Source of the DNA: Chromatiaceae bacterium
GTDB lineage: Bacteria; Pseudomonadota; Gammaproteobacteria; Chromatiales; Chromatiaceae
DNA length: 51,931 nucleotides
Direction: 5' to 3'
NCBI GenBank assembly: GCA_013426805.1
Contig: JACDZG010000048.1
Span: 1 to 51,931 of the forward strand
This document shows positions 18,143 to 26,583 of the stretch, piece after piece. The notes below the pieces were generated by a model, which saw nothing but the letters and a program-made list of their open reading frames with translations, had not been told where the DNA came from and did not search any database. The translations under genes and the position numbers were made by a program. Numbering within the stretch: the stretch's first letter is position 1; the number at the start of each line of letters is the position of its first letter.

Positions 18143-18508
18143 TCAGCTCGCACTGACCGCGAACACCCCGGCGCAGATCAGTACCACGCCGAGCGTGCGC
18201 AGCAAGGTGACCTGCTCGCCGATCATGAACCCGACGACGAGCGCCAGCGCGAAGCCCAGACCCTCCAACGGGTAAGCTTTACTGACATCCCAGCGCGCCA
18301 GGACGCTCAGCCAGGCGACGGCCCCGAGTGTATAGAGCGTAAAACCGCCGATGATCTTGGGGTCCAGCATGACGGCCACGGCCGTATGCAGTCCGGCGGG
18401 CTGCGCGAGCGCCGACGTGACCGCGACACTCGACATACCGGCCTTGATCAGGAATTGCGCCATCACCGACAGCACAACGCAGCCGATTGCGGCAAACGTA
18501 GTGTTCAT
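18143..18508 (-). CDS. SMR/EamA-type four-helix membrane transporter
   Basis: A 121-residue protein with four hydrophobic segments and a good ribosome binding site (AGGTGAG) before the ATG at 18508. The text AQFLIKAGMSS in helix 1, WDVSKAYPLEGLGFALAL in helix 3 and TLLRTLGVVLICAGVFAVS in helix 4 fits the half-size EamA/SMR group that includes ArnE/ArnF-like lipid-carrier flippases. It lies 29 bases behind the glycosyltransferase gene in the same direction, so a role in moving a lipid-linked or glycolipid substrate is plausible (inference). Confidence 0.75.
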   Translation of the reverse strand: MNTTFAAIGCVVLSVMAQFLIKAGMSSVAVTSALAQPAGLHTAVAVMLDPKIIGGFTLYTLGAVAWLSVLARWDVSKAYPLEGLGFALALVVGFMIGEQVTLLRTLGVVLICAGVFAVSAS

Positions 18509-18537
18509 AATCTCACCTGATAAGAGTCATTCGTCTG

Positions 18538-19806
18538 CTAGGTCCGCACCCGCCGCGCCGCCCTGATGACATCGCGCGGATAGCCTGATTGCGCCGCCGC
18601 GACCGGAACCTGGCGCACATTGAACGTCGACGCCGACACCCGCGCCTGATCGAGGATCCGCTCCAGAATCTGCGGTACCTCGTACAGCGCACCATTGTCA
18701 ATGCGGCGGACGCGCGCCTGGTACTCAGGCAGATTGCGAATCACTTCGTCAACTGCTGCCCGCACGCTCAGGAAACTGCGGTGTACGACTCCCAAACCGT
18801 GCTCACGCACCCACTCGGTATTCCAGCGTTCCTGCGGCATGGTCCAGGGGTTCAGAGTCACGATCACCGGTAACCCACACTGCACCGCCTCGCTCAGACT
18901 GCCCGGCCCTGGCTTGCCGATGAAGAAATCGGCCAGCCCCATCCAGCGCGCGACCTCGGTCGTGAAACCAACCACCACCCGCGGTGCCCGCGCCGGCAGC
19001 GCGCGTAACTCCTCGGCCAACGCGGCGTTGCGCCCGCACATCAGGATCAGCGGGATGTCGGGCAAGCGCGCGGCAATCCCCTTCATCGCCCGCGAGCCGG
19101 TGCCGCCGAACAGCACCAGTCCAGTCGGCGTATGCGCGTCCAGCCCTTCGCGCACCCGCTCGGCGACCCGTTGATCAAGCGCGGACGTATAGAAATTCGG
19201 GCGCAGAATCATGCCGCTGCTGCGATGCACAAAACCCGGCTTGCAGCCGGCCGCCAGTGCCTGAGCGACCGCGTGATCAGTGCCACAAACCACATGCTGC
19301 GCGAGGTCTGGTTCGATCCAGAAGTGAGGCGGGTAATCCGCCATGTCGGTCAGCACGGTCACGAATGGTACACCCGGTCGGGCCCGCGCCAGGCTGTCGT
19401 GCATGGCACGATTGAAGTTGGGAATCAGTGACACGACCAGATCCGGACGGGTGCACTGCCAATGCGCCGTCAGCCGCTCCACCATGGCATCGTGGCCCCA
19501 GCGAATCGCGCGCTGAAGGACTTTGAGTTCCTGTGTCAGCCCTAACGTAAATCCGGTGGCCAGGCGCTTGTTGTAGATATCCTCCGGCTCCATGCCGGTG
19601 AAGCGACGAAACACCCCCTTCGGATCCAGTACCTGCATCAGGTTGGCGTTGCGAACGTGCCATGGCCGTGCTTGGTCACGAATCACCCGCTCCAGCGCCT
19701 GCGCGGCCGCACGGTGACCACCTCCCGCGTTGAACCAGATCAGTTCGATGGTCTTGATCGCACCGAGAGTTGAGCGCGATGGTAGCGACGCGAGTGATGT
19801 ATGCAT
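18538..19806 (-). CDS. MGDG synthase-like (GT28-type) glycolipid glycosyltransferase
   Basis: A 422-residue glycosyltransferase when started at the ATG at 19806; an in-frame extension upstream lacks conservation. The N-terminal motif NAGGGHRAAAQALER (about 26-40) matches the GGGHRA segment of monogalactosyldiacylglycerol synthases. The acceptor-domain part TVLTDMADYPPHFW and the nucleotide-sugar part VLFGGTGSRAMKGIA, FFIGKPGPGSLSEAVQCGLP and the following NPWTMPQERWN are typical of the MGD/GT28 fold. The family transfers a sugar to diacylglycerol. In several proteobacteria such enzymes replace phospholipids by glycolipids during phosphate starvation, which suits this neighbourhood. Confidence 0.8.
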   Translation of the reverse strand: MHTSLASLPSRSTLGAIKTIELIWFNAGGGHRAAAQALERVIRDQARPWHVRNANLMQVLDPKGVFRRFTGMEPEDIYNKRLATGFTLGLTQELKVLQRAIRWGHDAMVERLTAHWQCTRPDLVVSLIPNFNRAMHDSLARARPGVPFVTVLTDMADYPPHFWIEPDLAQHVVCGTDHAVAQALAAGCKPGFVHRSSGMILRPNFYTSALDQRVAERVREGLDAHTPTGLVLFGGTGSRAMKGIAARLPDIPLILMCGRNAALAEELRALPARAPRVVVGFTTEVARWMGLADFFIGKPGPGSLSEAVQCGLPVIVTLNPWTMPQERWNTEWVREHGLGVVHRSFLSVRAAVDEVIRNLPEYQARVRRIDNGALYEVPQILERILDQARVSASTFNVRQVPVAAAQSGYPRDVIRAARRVRT

Positions 19807-19876
19807 GCGGTTGACGCGTAACCAGTCAGAAAGCGAGCTTCCGAGCGCCCTGAAACGGACACATAGCCTTTGATTA

Positions 19877-19902
19877 TGTCTTATCCTGATGACAGGCTTG
19901 TT
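19877..19902 (-). promoter_or_regulatory. Candidate Pho site upstream of the glycolipid synthase
   Basis: On the minus strand a perfect CTGTCAT half-site (19889-19895) is flanked at 11-bp spacing by weaker matches, GGTAACA before and TAAGACA after. It lies about 80 bases before the glycosyltransferase start. Only one repeat is strong, so this is a weaker case than the pst site. Confidence 0.35.
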
Positions 19903-20058
19903 ACCCCGCGCCCGGTGTTTTGTTGTCGGCCGCAGACCGGACGGCGGCACCGCCCGCCAGTCGCAACGCTACGAGGGGCACTGACCGGAACGATGGTCAG
20001 GGCCCCTCACGTACCGAGGCAGTCGCGGACGACTGACCCCGAAGCACCTTCTCTCAGT

Positions 20059-22401
20059 CTAACGAAACAGCTGCCGATAGCCCCCGAGATCGAGGAACCA
20101 GGTCTCGCCGGACCAGTCCTCAACGCCGTCATTATCTGTTACGACAAAGGTTCTGCCGTCATTGGTGACCGCAACACCCTCCGGCTTGTCGGTGATCCAG
20201 CCGGCACTTGCTTTCATTCGCGGAATGAGATCAAAGACCGACTTCTCGCTGCTGCTGATCAGTTGGTCGGCGGTGGCAACCAACGGCACCTTGACCAGCG
20301 ACTTCAAACCAGCGAAGTCGCCTGTCAGATTATCGCGCTCGATCAGGATATGGGACCCATCCGGGCCGCGGGTGATCTCCGAGAGGCCGACCCAATCCGC
20401 ATGATCCGGTAACGGCGCCAATTCCCAGGAAAGGTGCTTCCAAGTCATCGCCCGCGGATCGTAGATCCAGATGCGGGTCTGGTTCGGCTGTCCGAGGGCA
20501 TTCAATCCACCGGCATCGTCATCGAGATCCTCGCACGCCGGTGTGGTGTAGTCCCAGCCGCGCTGCTGGGCGACAAAGAGGCGATAGCCGTCGGCGTTGG
20601 GCCGAACGGACACCCCTTCGAATCCGGACCCCAGGGTCCCGCGACTGTCTGACGCACCGCGACAGGCCAGGATCTCAGGCGGCAAACCAATTTCCTGCAT
20701 GACTTGGCCGGTGCTCGCATCGACTTGCAACAGCCGATTGGGCCGGGAGTCGCTCGCGTTCCCTTCGCTGGCGATCCAGAGAGTCCCGTCCGGTGCTACG
20801 GCGATACCTTCCGGATCATAATTACCGCTTCCACCTTGGATCTTGAGGGACTCGGTAATGACGGCCGGCTTGCGCGAGACATCAATCGTAAAGATCCGGC
20901 TCTCGCTGTAGTAAGAGTCCCAGACTGCGAGCAGCGTATCGCGCCGACCGGGCAGCGCAACCATGCCGGACAGCGCGGACCAGGGAAGCGGAGAACCGGA
21001 CTGATCGTCGGAGAGGATCTGCGGATAGGTCGGCTGACCGGCTTGCAGCCTATAAATCATGAGACTGGAGCGGACACCGAAGCTCGGGTCATCGTTTTCG
21101 CCGGAAGCGATCAACAGGTTACGTGATGGAATGGCCAACAGTCCTTCCGGACCCAAGGGCGCGGGCAGCAGCTGTTTGAAGGCCGGGCGCGCGTCCTGAA
21201 GCTGATACACCGCAACGAAGCTGCCGCGCTCGGAGCCGACAAACAGATAGTCGTCCCGGCCGAAACGCCCGTACTCGATCGCCTCGGGTTCAGTGCCCTT
21301 GTTCTCGGAGCGGTCTTCCGGATAATGACCATGCTGCACAGCGATCTCCTCCAGCGAAGCTCCGCTATCGAACAGCACTTTGCCCGCGCGGTCGAACAGC
21401 GTAAAGCCGCGGCTGCCGCCGAATAGATCGCCTTCATTGGCGGTTGCGATCATGCTCAAATCACGGCCGCCGACCGGGACCCAGGCGACCGCATCGGGCT
21501 CGCGCGGGACATCGGCCAGCGACTCGGTCAGCGAGATGACGCCATCCTCGGTCTGGTCGATGCCGTCCAAACTCACCACGCCGGCATCCAAATCGTTGGT
21601 CACCCGACCTTTAACCAGATCAACGACGACGAGGTGATTGTTTTCTTGCAGTGAGACCAATGCCTTATTATTGATGTTGACATCGACGAACTCGGGTTCC
21701 GGGTCGTCGCCGCCGTAGGCCGCAAGACCGCGGAAGTCGACATCGCGCCGCACCCAATTCACGGGGTTCGTGCCCTTGATATCCAGGATGGCGAGGTAAC
21801 CGGCCGGCGCCTGGGGCAATCCGCCTTCCACCCCATCGACGGTCACCTCCTCATCGCGCTCGTTTTCGATCACAATCGCAACATAGTTGCGATCCGGGCT
21901 GATCTTGATCGAGTCCGGCTGACCACCCAGGTCAACCTCGCCGGTCACCGTTCTGGTCCTGATATCCACAACCACCAGCTTGCCGCCGGTGCTGATGAAA
22001 TTCTCACTGGTATTGACGGCGACCAGCGCGTACTCATTGCCCAGCACATCGATCGACGTGGGTTCACCATCCATGGCGAGTGTACCTGCAGGCAGCGGAC
22101 TCGCGGGGTCCGTAATATTGACAAAACCGATCCGTTCGCCGGGACTGTCAGTGTAGACAAGCGTCCTGCCGTCTTTCGTCGCGGCCATAATCTCCGACAC
22201 CGTTTCCTCACCACGGGCTGCCGGATCGAGATTCAGGTAGTTGCCGAAAGTTCCCACCCGCTGGAAACTCTTTGCCTGAAGGTTGGAGCGGTAATCCTGC
22301 ATCGTGGGGCGCACGCCGTCCTCGGGGAAGGTGGTTGCACCGATCGCAGCGCCCGTGACGATGATGCCAGTCAGCGCGCCCCATGCGAGATGCTGCTTCA
22401 A
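20059..22401 (-). CDS. Secreted phytase-like / esterase-like beta-propeller protein
   Basis: A 780-residue exported protein. The start is a TTG at 22401 preceded by GAGAGGT; it opens a signal peptide (GALTGIIVTGAAIGATTF). The body shows repeated propeller-type strands with Asp-rich turns: PTSIDVLGNEYALVAVNTSE, PDSIKISPDRNYVAIVIENE, PDAVAWVPVGG, KGTEPEAIEYGRFG, YDPEGIAVAPDGTLWIASEG, GFEGVSVRPNADGYRLFVAQ and DKPEGVAVTNDGRTFVVTDN. The last three blocks match the esterase-like activity of phytase family (PF13449). It probably releases phosphate or cleaves esters outside the cytoplasm. A Pho-box-like site lies about 100 bases upstream. Confidence 0.85.
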   Translation of the reverse strand: MKQHLAWGALTGIIVTGAAIGATTFPEDGVRPTMQDYRSNLQAKSFQRVGTFGNYLNLDPAARGEETVSEIMAATKDGRTLVYTDSPGERIGFVNITDPASPLPAGTLAMDGEPTSIDVLGNEYALVAVNTSENFISTGGKLVVVDIRTRTVTGEVDLGGQPDSIKISPDRNYVAIVIENERDEEVTVDGVEGGLPQAPAGYLAILDIKGTNPVNWVRRDVDFRGLAAYGGDDPEPEFVDVNINNKALVSLQENNHLVVVDLVKGRVTNDLDAGVVSLDGIDQTEDGVISLTESLADVPREPDAVAWVPVGGRDLSMIATANEGDLFGGSRGFTLFDRAGKVLFDSGASLEEIAVQHGHYPEDRSENKGTEPEAIEYGRFGRDDYLFVGSERGSFVAVYQLQDARPAFKQLLPAPLGPEGLLAIPSRNLLIASGENDDPSFGVRSSLMIYRLQAGQPTYPQILSDDQSGSPLPWSALSGMVALPGRRDTLLAVWDSYYSESRIFTIDVSRKPAVITESLKIQGGSGNYDPEGIAVAPDGTLWIASEGNASDSRPNRLLQVDASTGQVMQEIGLPPEILACRGASDSRGTLGSGFEGVSVRPNADGYRLFVAQQRGWDYTTPACEDLDDDAGGLNALGQPNQTRIWIYDPRAMTWKHLSWELAPLPDHADWVGLSEITRGPDGSHILIERDNLTGDFAGLKSLVKVPLVATADQLISSSEKSVFDLIPRMKASAGWITDKPEGVAVTNDGRTFVVTDNDGVEDWSGETWFLDLGGYRQLFR

Positions 22402-22497
22402 TATATATTACCTCTCCACTTGTGTGTCAATCGCTTCTCCGCCCTGACGATCCGGCTCGTCCCGAGGCGCGATGGTACGGACCGCAGATTAACGTTG

Positions 22498-22515
22498 CAT
22501 GACGCCGGCATGACG
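22498..22515 (-). promoter_or_regulatory. Pho box (two direct repeats) upstream of the phytase-like gene
   Basis: The minus strand carries CGTCATG twice, at 22509-22515 and 22498-22504, exactly 11 bp apart with CCGG between. The repeats are identical and close to the PhoB consensus TGTCATA. A TTAATC element follows within about 6 bases and may be the -10. Confidence 0.6.
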
Positions 22516-22605
22516 GTTCGACGAATAAGGTTGTCCCGACGACTCAGGATCACCTGCGCAGCGACGGGCAAGACCATGAGGTCGGTCTCCGGTCACTTCA
22601 ACCGG

Positions 22606-22824
22606 CTCCAAGGTCTTGGAAAAGATTGCGATCAGGAAGCCCGCGAGGGTCGACAGGCCCACCACATTGCCGCCCCTGAGGTAGGCTTCCGGCACCATGG
22701 TCTCGGCGATCATCGTGAGCATTGCACCGGACGCCAAGCCCTCCACGATAGCGAACAAGTGCAGTTCGGCACCCTCGAAGAAGACACTCCCCGCCGCCGC
22801 CCCGACCCCAGTGAGCAGCATCAA
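22606..22824 (-). pseudogene. C-terminal fragment of a ZIP-family metal transporter
   Basis: The minus-strand text GAAAGSVFFEG, FAIVEGLASGAMLTMIAETM, PEAYLRGGNVVGLSTLAGFL and AIFSKTLE is the last part of a ZupT/ZIP-type transporter, including the helix with the conserved EGxAxGAM segment. An in-frame stop lies directly upstream and the first five or more helices are missing. After the usual end KTLE the frame runs on toward 22489 through unrelated sequence, so the original stop is lost too. Confidence 0.7.
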
Positions 22825-22955
22825 CGCCGTCTACTTTCCGATGATTCGATCAAAACCCATGCCTTGCGCAGATCCAGAAAGCGTTCCAGATCAATGTGTC
22901 AGACATAAAGGGCAGGTCCGAAAACCCGACTTGTTCTTGACTCGCTACTGACCGG

Positions 22956-23207
22956 CTACGGGTTCATCCCGCTCTTGCCTTCCCCGCGGTTGGACTCGAG
23001 CATCTCCCGATAACGCTCGGGATCGTTCTTCAATATCAACACATACTCTTCGAGCAAGCCCTGCCAGCCGAACCCGCCATACTCCTTGAGCTTGAGCAAA
23101 GCAATCATCAGCAATTTCGATGCGGCCCGAACCTCCCGGTCTTGTCCCTCGCCGTACCAGGCGACGAGTTCGTCATATAAGGCGTCGACTTTTTCGAGCG
23201 GTGTCAT
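22956..23207 (-). CDS. Small conserved-looking protein, last gene of the Pta-AckA-FabI-DUF3141 operon
   Basis: An 83-residue helical protein started at the ATG at 23207 with GAGG upstream; a GTG just before would add one residue. Sequence is rich in Leu, Glu and Lys with aromatic groups (LYDELVAWYGEGQDREVRAA, LKEYGGFGWQGLLEEYVLIL). It follows the DUF3141 gene by about 140 bases in the same direction. I do not know a function; it may be a partner of the hydrolase. Confidence 0.6.
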   Translation of the reverse strand: MTPLEKVDALYDELVAWYGEGQDREVRAASKLLMIALLKLKEYGGFGWQGLLEEYVLILKNDPERYREMLESNRGEGKSGMNP

Positions 23208-23350
23208 CACAGAACCTCAAGTTTTGGCGAACGGACCGTCATCGCGAAGGATAATCCGCAGTCGCCCGGTGGGCGAAGCACTTTTTGCAGCGTCCAGCGC
23301 CCGACTGTGAGTGAGGTTCCGACACTGCGCGCCAGCAGGTTCAGCGCACC

Positions 23351-25717
23351 TCACGCGATTTTACGCAGGTTATCGGGTACTGACTGCGTCTCGGGCAGAG
23401 TCTGGCCCAGCACCGACGCCAAGCGACGCATCATCGCTAAGGTCTCGTCGCTCATCTCCGCGCGCGGTCCGGCAATCTCCCAGCACAGCGCCAAGGCTCG
23501 CCGCCGGTCTTCATCGCTTTGCAGCAATTGCGGCAGCGCCCTGATCCCTGCCTCCGGCTCAAAACCGACAATCAGCGACTCGCGGTGAATCATACGGGTG
23601 CGCTGCTTGGGCTTCATGCTCGCGAAGGGCTCGGTGGACATGAGCATCCGGTTGGAGCGCTCGAGCCGGGAGCGGCGCACTTCTTTGCGCGAGTGCGCCA
23701 GCAGAATCAACATGCGGATCACGCCCTCCGCGAAAGCGCCCTGATCGACGCGGTCGAGGGCATCCTGCACCTGCACCAGCGTGCGCAAATCCTCCTGCGG
23801 TGCTTCACTGATCAACTGCGACATCTGCTCGCCCAGCGCGGTCACCGGGGGCGCCGCCCACATCAGGTGAAAGCTAGTCTCGATCAGGGCGTTCTGCACA
23901 TCCCTGACGCCTTCCCACCACTGCGTGACCAGATCGGCACCAGTCTGTTCCAGTTGGCGGAAGGGGTTGTCGGCGGGCACCGCCTGGCGTCCCGCGCGGA
24001 CCTGTTCCGCCAGGGCAGCGAACGGCTGCATCAACGGATTACTGTCGCTCTGCAGCGCCCGCTGGAAACGCATCGGGCTGGTTGCAGCCAGCAGTTGAGC
24101 GGTGGTCGGATTGCTCATCGCCCGGACCAAGGGACCCAGGGTCAGGTCATACAGTTCAGTTGCAAGCTCTGAATAGCGGGCCACCGCGGCGAAAGGTCGA
24201 TCCGAATCGTCACCGCCGCACTCGGCGATCACTTCCGGGATGGTGCGCTCTCGGAAGGCCACGTGGAAACGCTTCTCGACCCCCTCGCCGATCGCTGCCT
24301 CAATGACCATCTCGTAGAGACCGGGTGACAGCGCCTCGATCGCCTTGAGCGTGGACACGATTTCCTGATGCTCCTTCTTGGCGATCGACGAGGACACGAA
24401 GATGCCCAGATGACCGACGTTATCGTGCAGGGTGTAGAGAATCCGCTGTCCGCGCGCCTTGATCTCAGCGACATCCTTGTAATGATCGGCAATCCAGCCC
24501 AGGGCCTGCTGCGGCGGGGTGATGTTGTCGCCGTGCGAGGCAAAAATAATGATCGGCGAGTTGATGTTGCGCAGATCGACATGGGTGCGGGCGTCCAGGT
24601 TGGCGCACCCACGCGCCAATCGGTTGCCCACGAACAGGTTCTCGACGATCCAGCGGATCTCCTGCTCGGTCATGTAATAGAAACTACTCCACCACCGTTC
24701 GAAGCCGACGAACCGCTCGACCTCGGTGTCGATGTCACGCCACAGGTCGTAATACTTGCTCCACCAGGTGTTGCTGGGGCTCAACCGCTCAAAGTTGGAC
24801 ACCAGACTGGAACCATCGAACAACCCGTTGCCCAGGTCGCACATGAACTTGACGGACATGGCCCCACCGACCAGTCCGCCCAGGTAGCGCATGGGGTTCT
24901 TGCCCTTTTGGCCGGACCAGTAGGATAGCGGTGCCCCGTTGGCGACGATCGGACCGGTGATATCCGGGTTGGTCGCCGCCAGCAGCATGGCGGCCCAGCC
25001 GCCCTGGCAATTGCCGATGACGATCGGCTTGGGCGCGGCGGGATGACGACGGCGCACCTCGCGCACGAAATCGGCCTCCGCGGCGGTGACGTCAGCCAAA
25101 GTCTGCCCCGGTTGGGGCAGCCGGGTGAAAGTCACGAAATAGACCGGATGGCCCTGATGGATGGCGACCCCGACCTCGCTCTCGTGCTTGAAGCCACCAA
25201 TCCCCGAACCGTGTCCGGCGCGCGGGTCGATGATGATGTAGGGTCGGCCGTCTTCGCGGGTCTTGACTCCGGTCGGCGCAACGATGCGGACCAGGGAGTA
25301 GTTGACCGGACGCTCCAGCGTGCTGCCATCGACGACAACTGTATGCGCCCAGCACAGGACCGTCTTGTCTGCACCTTGCTCATGCGCGTTGAAATAATTG
25401 CCGCGCTGGCGCATCGCATCATTGAACAGCACGGCGCGCTGGGCCGCATCCATGAGATAAGCCGCCCAGTGCTGAACCAGGAACGGGACGCTCTGCGGCG
25501 AGGTCAACGCCTGGCTGACCTTGGCCCAGGCGTCCAGGTTCTTTTCAAGATTGGCCGCCGCGGTCTGCAGCGCCCGCGCGCCGTGCGCCTCGCCGATCGT
25601 GCCCAGATCCCTGACGTGGCGCTCGTAACCTTCGCTGCGGTCGCGCAGCGATTGACCCAGGCCGGACAGGCTGTCTGCGACCTCAGGCGGCTCGGAGAAA
25701 TCGGGTACGTTATGCAT
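23351..25717 (-). CDS. DUF3141 protein, PhaC-like alpha/beta hydrolase with Cys nucleophile box
   Basis: A 788-residue cytoplasmic protein; GGAG precedes the ATG. The N-terminal 110 residues are helical. The alpha/beta hydrolase core has a lipase-like box GNCQGG (about 235-240) whose nucleophile is Cys237, as in polyhydroxyalkanoate synthases (GxCxGG). Candidate acid and base are Asp397 (SHGDNITPPQQ) and His436 (HDNVGHLGIF), matching PhaC order. A long C-terminal region (about 470-788) is helical and unique to the DUF3141 family. The substrate is unknown; PhaC-like acyl-CoA chemistry is inference, supported by FabI and MaoC-Pta in the same operon. Confidence 0.82.
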   Translation of the reverse strand: MHNVPDFSEPPEVADSLSGLGQSLRDRSEGYERHVRDLGTIGEAHGARALQTAAANLEKNLDAWAKVSQALTSPQSVPFLVQHWAAYLMDAAQRAVLFNDAMRQRGNYFNAHEQGADKTVLCWAHTVVVDGSTLERPVNYSLVRIVAPTGVKTREDGRPYIIIDPRAGHGSGIGGFKHESEVGVAIHQGHPVYFVTFTRLPQPGQTLADVTAAEADFVREVRRRHPAAPKPIVIGNCQGGWAAMLLAATNPDITGPIVANGAPLSYWSGQKGKNPMRYLGGLVGGAMSVKFMCDLGNGLFDGSSLVSNFERLSPSNTWWSKYYDLWRDIDTEVERFVGFERWWSSFYYMTEQEIRWIVENLFVGNRLARGCANLDARTHVDLRNINSPIIIFASHGDNITPPQQALGWIADHYKDVAEIKARGQRILYTLHDNVGHLGIFVSSSIAKKEHQEIVSTLKAIEALSPGLYEMVIEAAIGEGVEKRFHVAFRERTIPEVIAECGGDDSDRPFAAVARYSELATELYDLTLGPLVRAMSNPTTAQLLAATSPMRFQRALQSDSNPLMQPFAALAEQVRAGRQAVPADNPFRQLEQTGADLVTQWWEGVRDVQNALIETSFHLMWAAPPVTALGEQMSQLISEAPQEDLRTLVQVQDALDRVDQGAFAEGVIRMLILLAHSRKEVRRSRLERSNRMLMSTEPFASMKPKQRTRMIHRESLIVGFEPEAGIRALPQLLQSDEDRRRALALCWEIAGPRAEMSDETLAMMRRLASVLGQTLPETQSVPDNLRKIA

Positions 25718-25794
25718 GGCATACTCCGGTCAGTCGAGGCATTGAATACACAAAGTAATAGAATGGCGTCCCAACCGATCCTGGGGGCGAACAC

Positions 25795-26574
25795 TCACCC
25801 CATGATATGAAAGCCCCCATCCACGTAGATGGTCTGTCCGGTCAGCATGGCCCCGGTGCGGGTGGCGAGCATGGCGACGACCGCCCCCACATCATCGATT
25901 TCCGCCAGCCGCCCCAGCGGCGCACGGTGGCGGGCGGTGTCCATCAGCACATCGAAGTCCTTCAGACCGGACGCGGCGCGGGTCGGCAAGGGACCGGGCG
26001 AGACCGCAACCGCGCGAATGCCTTGCGCTCCCAGTTCGGCCGCGGTGTAGCGCACCGCCGCCTCCAGGGCAGCCTTGACCGGACCCATCAGTTGGTAAGT
26101 GGGCAGCACCTTTTCGGCACCGTAGAAGGTCAAGGCGAAGAGTGAACCGCCCTCGGTCATCAGCGGCTCAGCCAACTGGGCCATCCGCAGGAAGGAATGG
26201 GCCGAGACATTCATCGCCAACCCGAACCCATCGGCCGAGGAGTCCACCAGCCGACCCTGCAAGTCCTCGCGCGGAGCGAAGGCGATGGAATGGACAGCGA
26301 AATCGAGTCGGCCCCAACGCTCACGGATGGCCGCGAAGACCGACTCCAGTTCGCCCGGCACCATCACGTCGCAGGGCAGGAAGATCTCGGCGTCGACCGC
26401 CGCGGCGGCCGGTTCGACATAAGGACGCGCCTTTTCGTTGAGATAGGTGACGGCCAGATTCGCCCCCAGGGTGTGAAAGGCGCGGGCGCAGCCATAGGCG
26501 ATCGAGTGCTCGTTGGCAATCCCGAGCACCAGCCCCTTCTTGCCGTCAAGACTGAAATAATCTGAGTCGAGCAT
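25795..26574 (-). CDS. fabI: Enoyl-ACP reductase (FabI type)
   Basis: A 259-residue NADH-dependent enoyl reductase of fatty-acid synthesis. Cofactor motif LGIANEHSIAYG (about 17-28) is the FabI form of the dinucleotide site. Catalytic Tyr160 and Lys167 sit in LPTYQLMGPVKAAL (Tyr-x6-Lys), with the upstream Tyr151 also present. AGGAG precedes the ATG at seven bases. Being placed between ackA and a DUF3141 gene rather than in a fatty-acid cluster suggests a dedicated role, possibly a second FabI. ENR activity is expected; a specialised substrate cannot be ruled out. Confidence 0.9.
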   Translation of the reverse strand: MLDSDYFSLDGKKGLVLGIANEHSIAYGCARAFHTLGANLAVTYLNEKARPYVEPAAAAVDAEIFLPCDVMVPGELESVFAAIRERWGRLDFAVHSIAFAPREDLQGRLVDSSADGFGLAMNVSAHSFLRMAQLAEPLMTEGGSLFALTFYGAEKVLPTYQLMGPVKAALEAAVRYTAAELGAQGIRAVAVSPGPLPTRAASGLKDFDVLMDTARHRAPLGRLAEIDDVGAVVAMLATRTGAMLTGQTIYVDGGFHIMG

Positions 26575-26583
26575 CAGTGGCTC

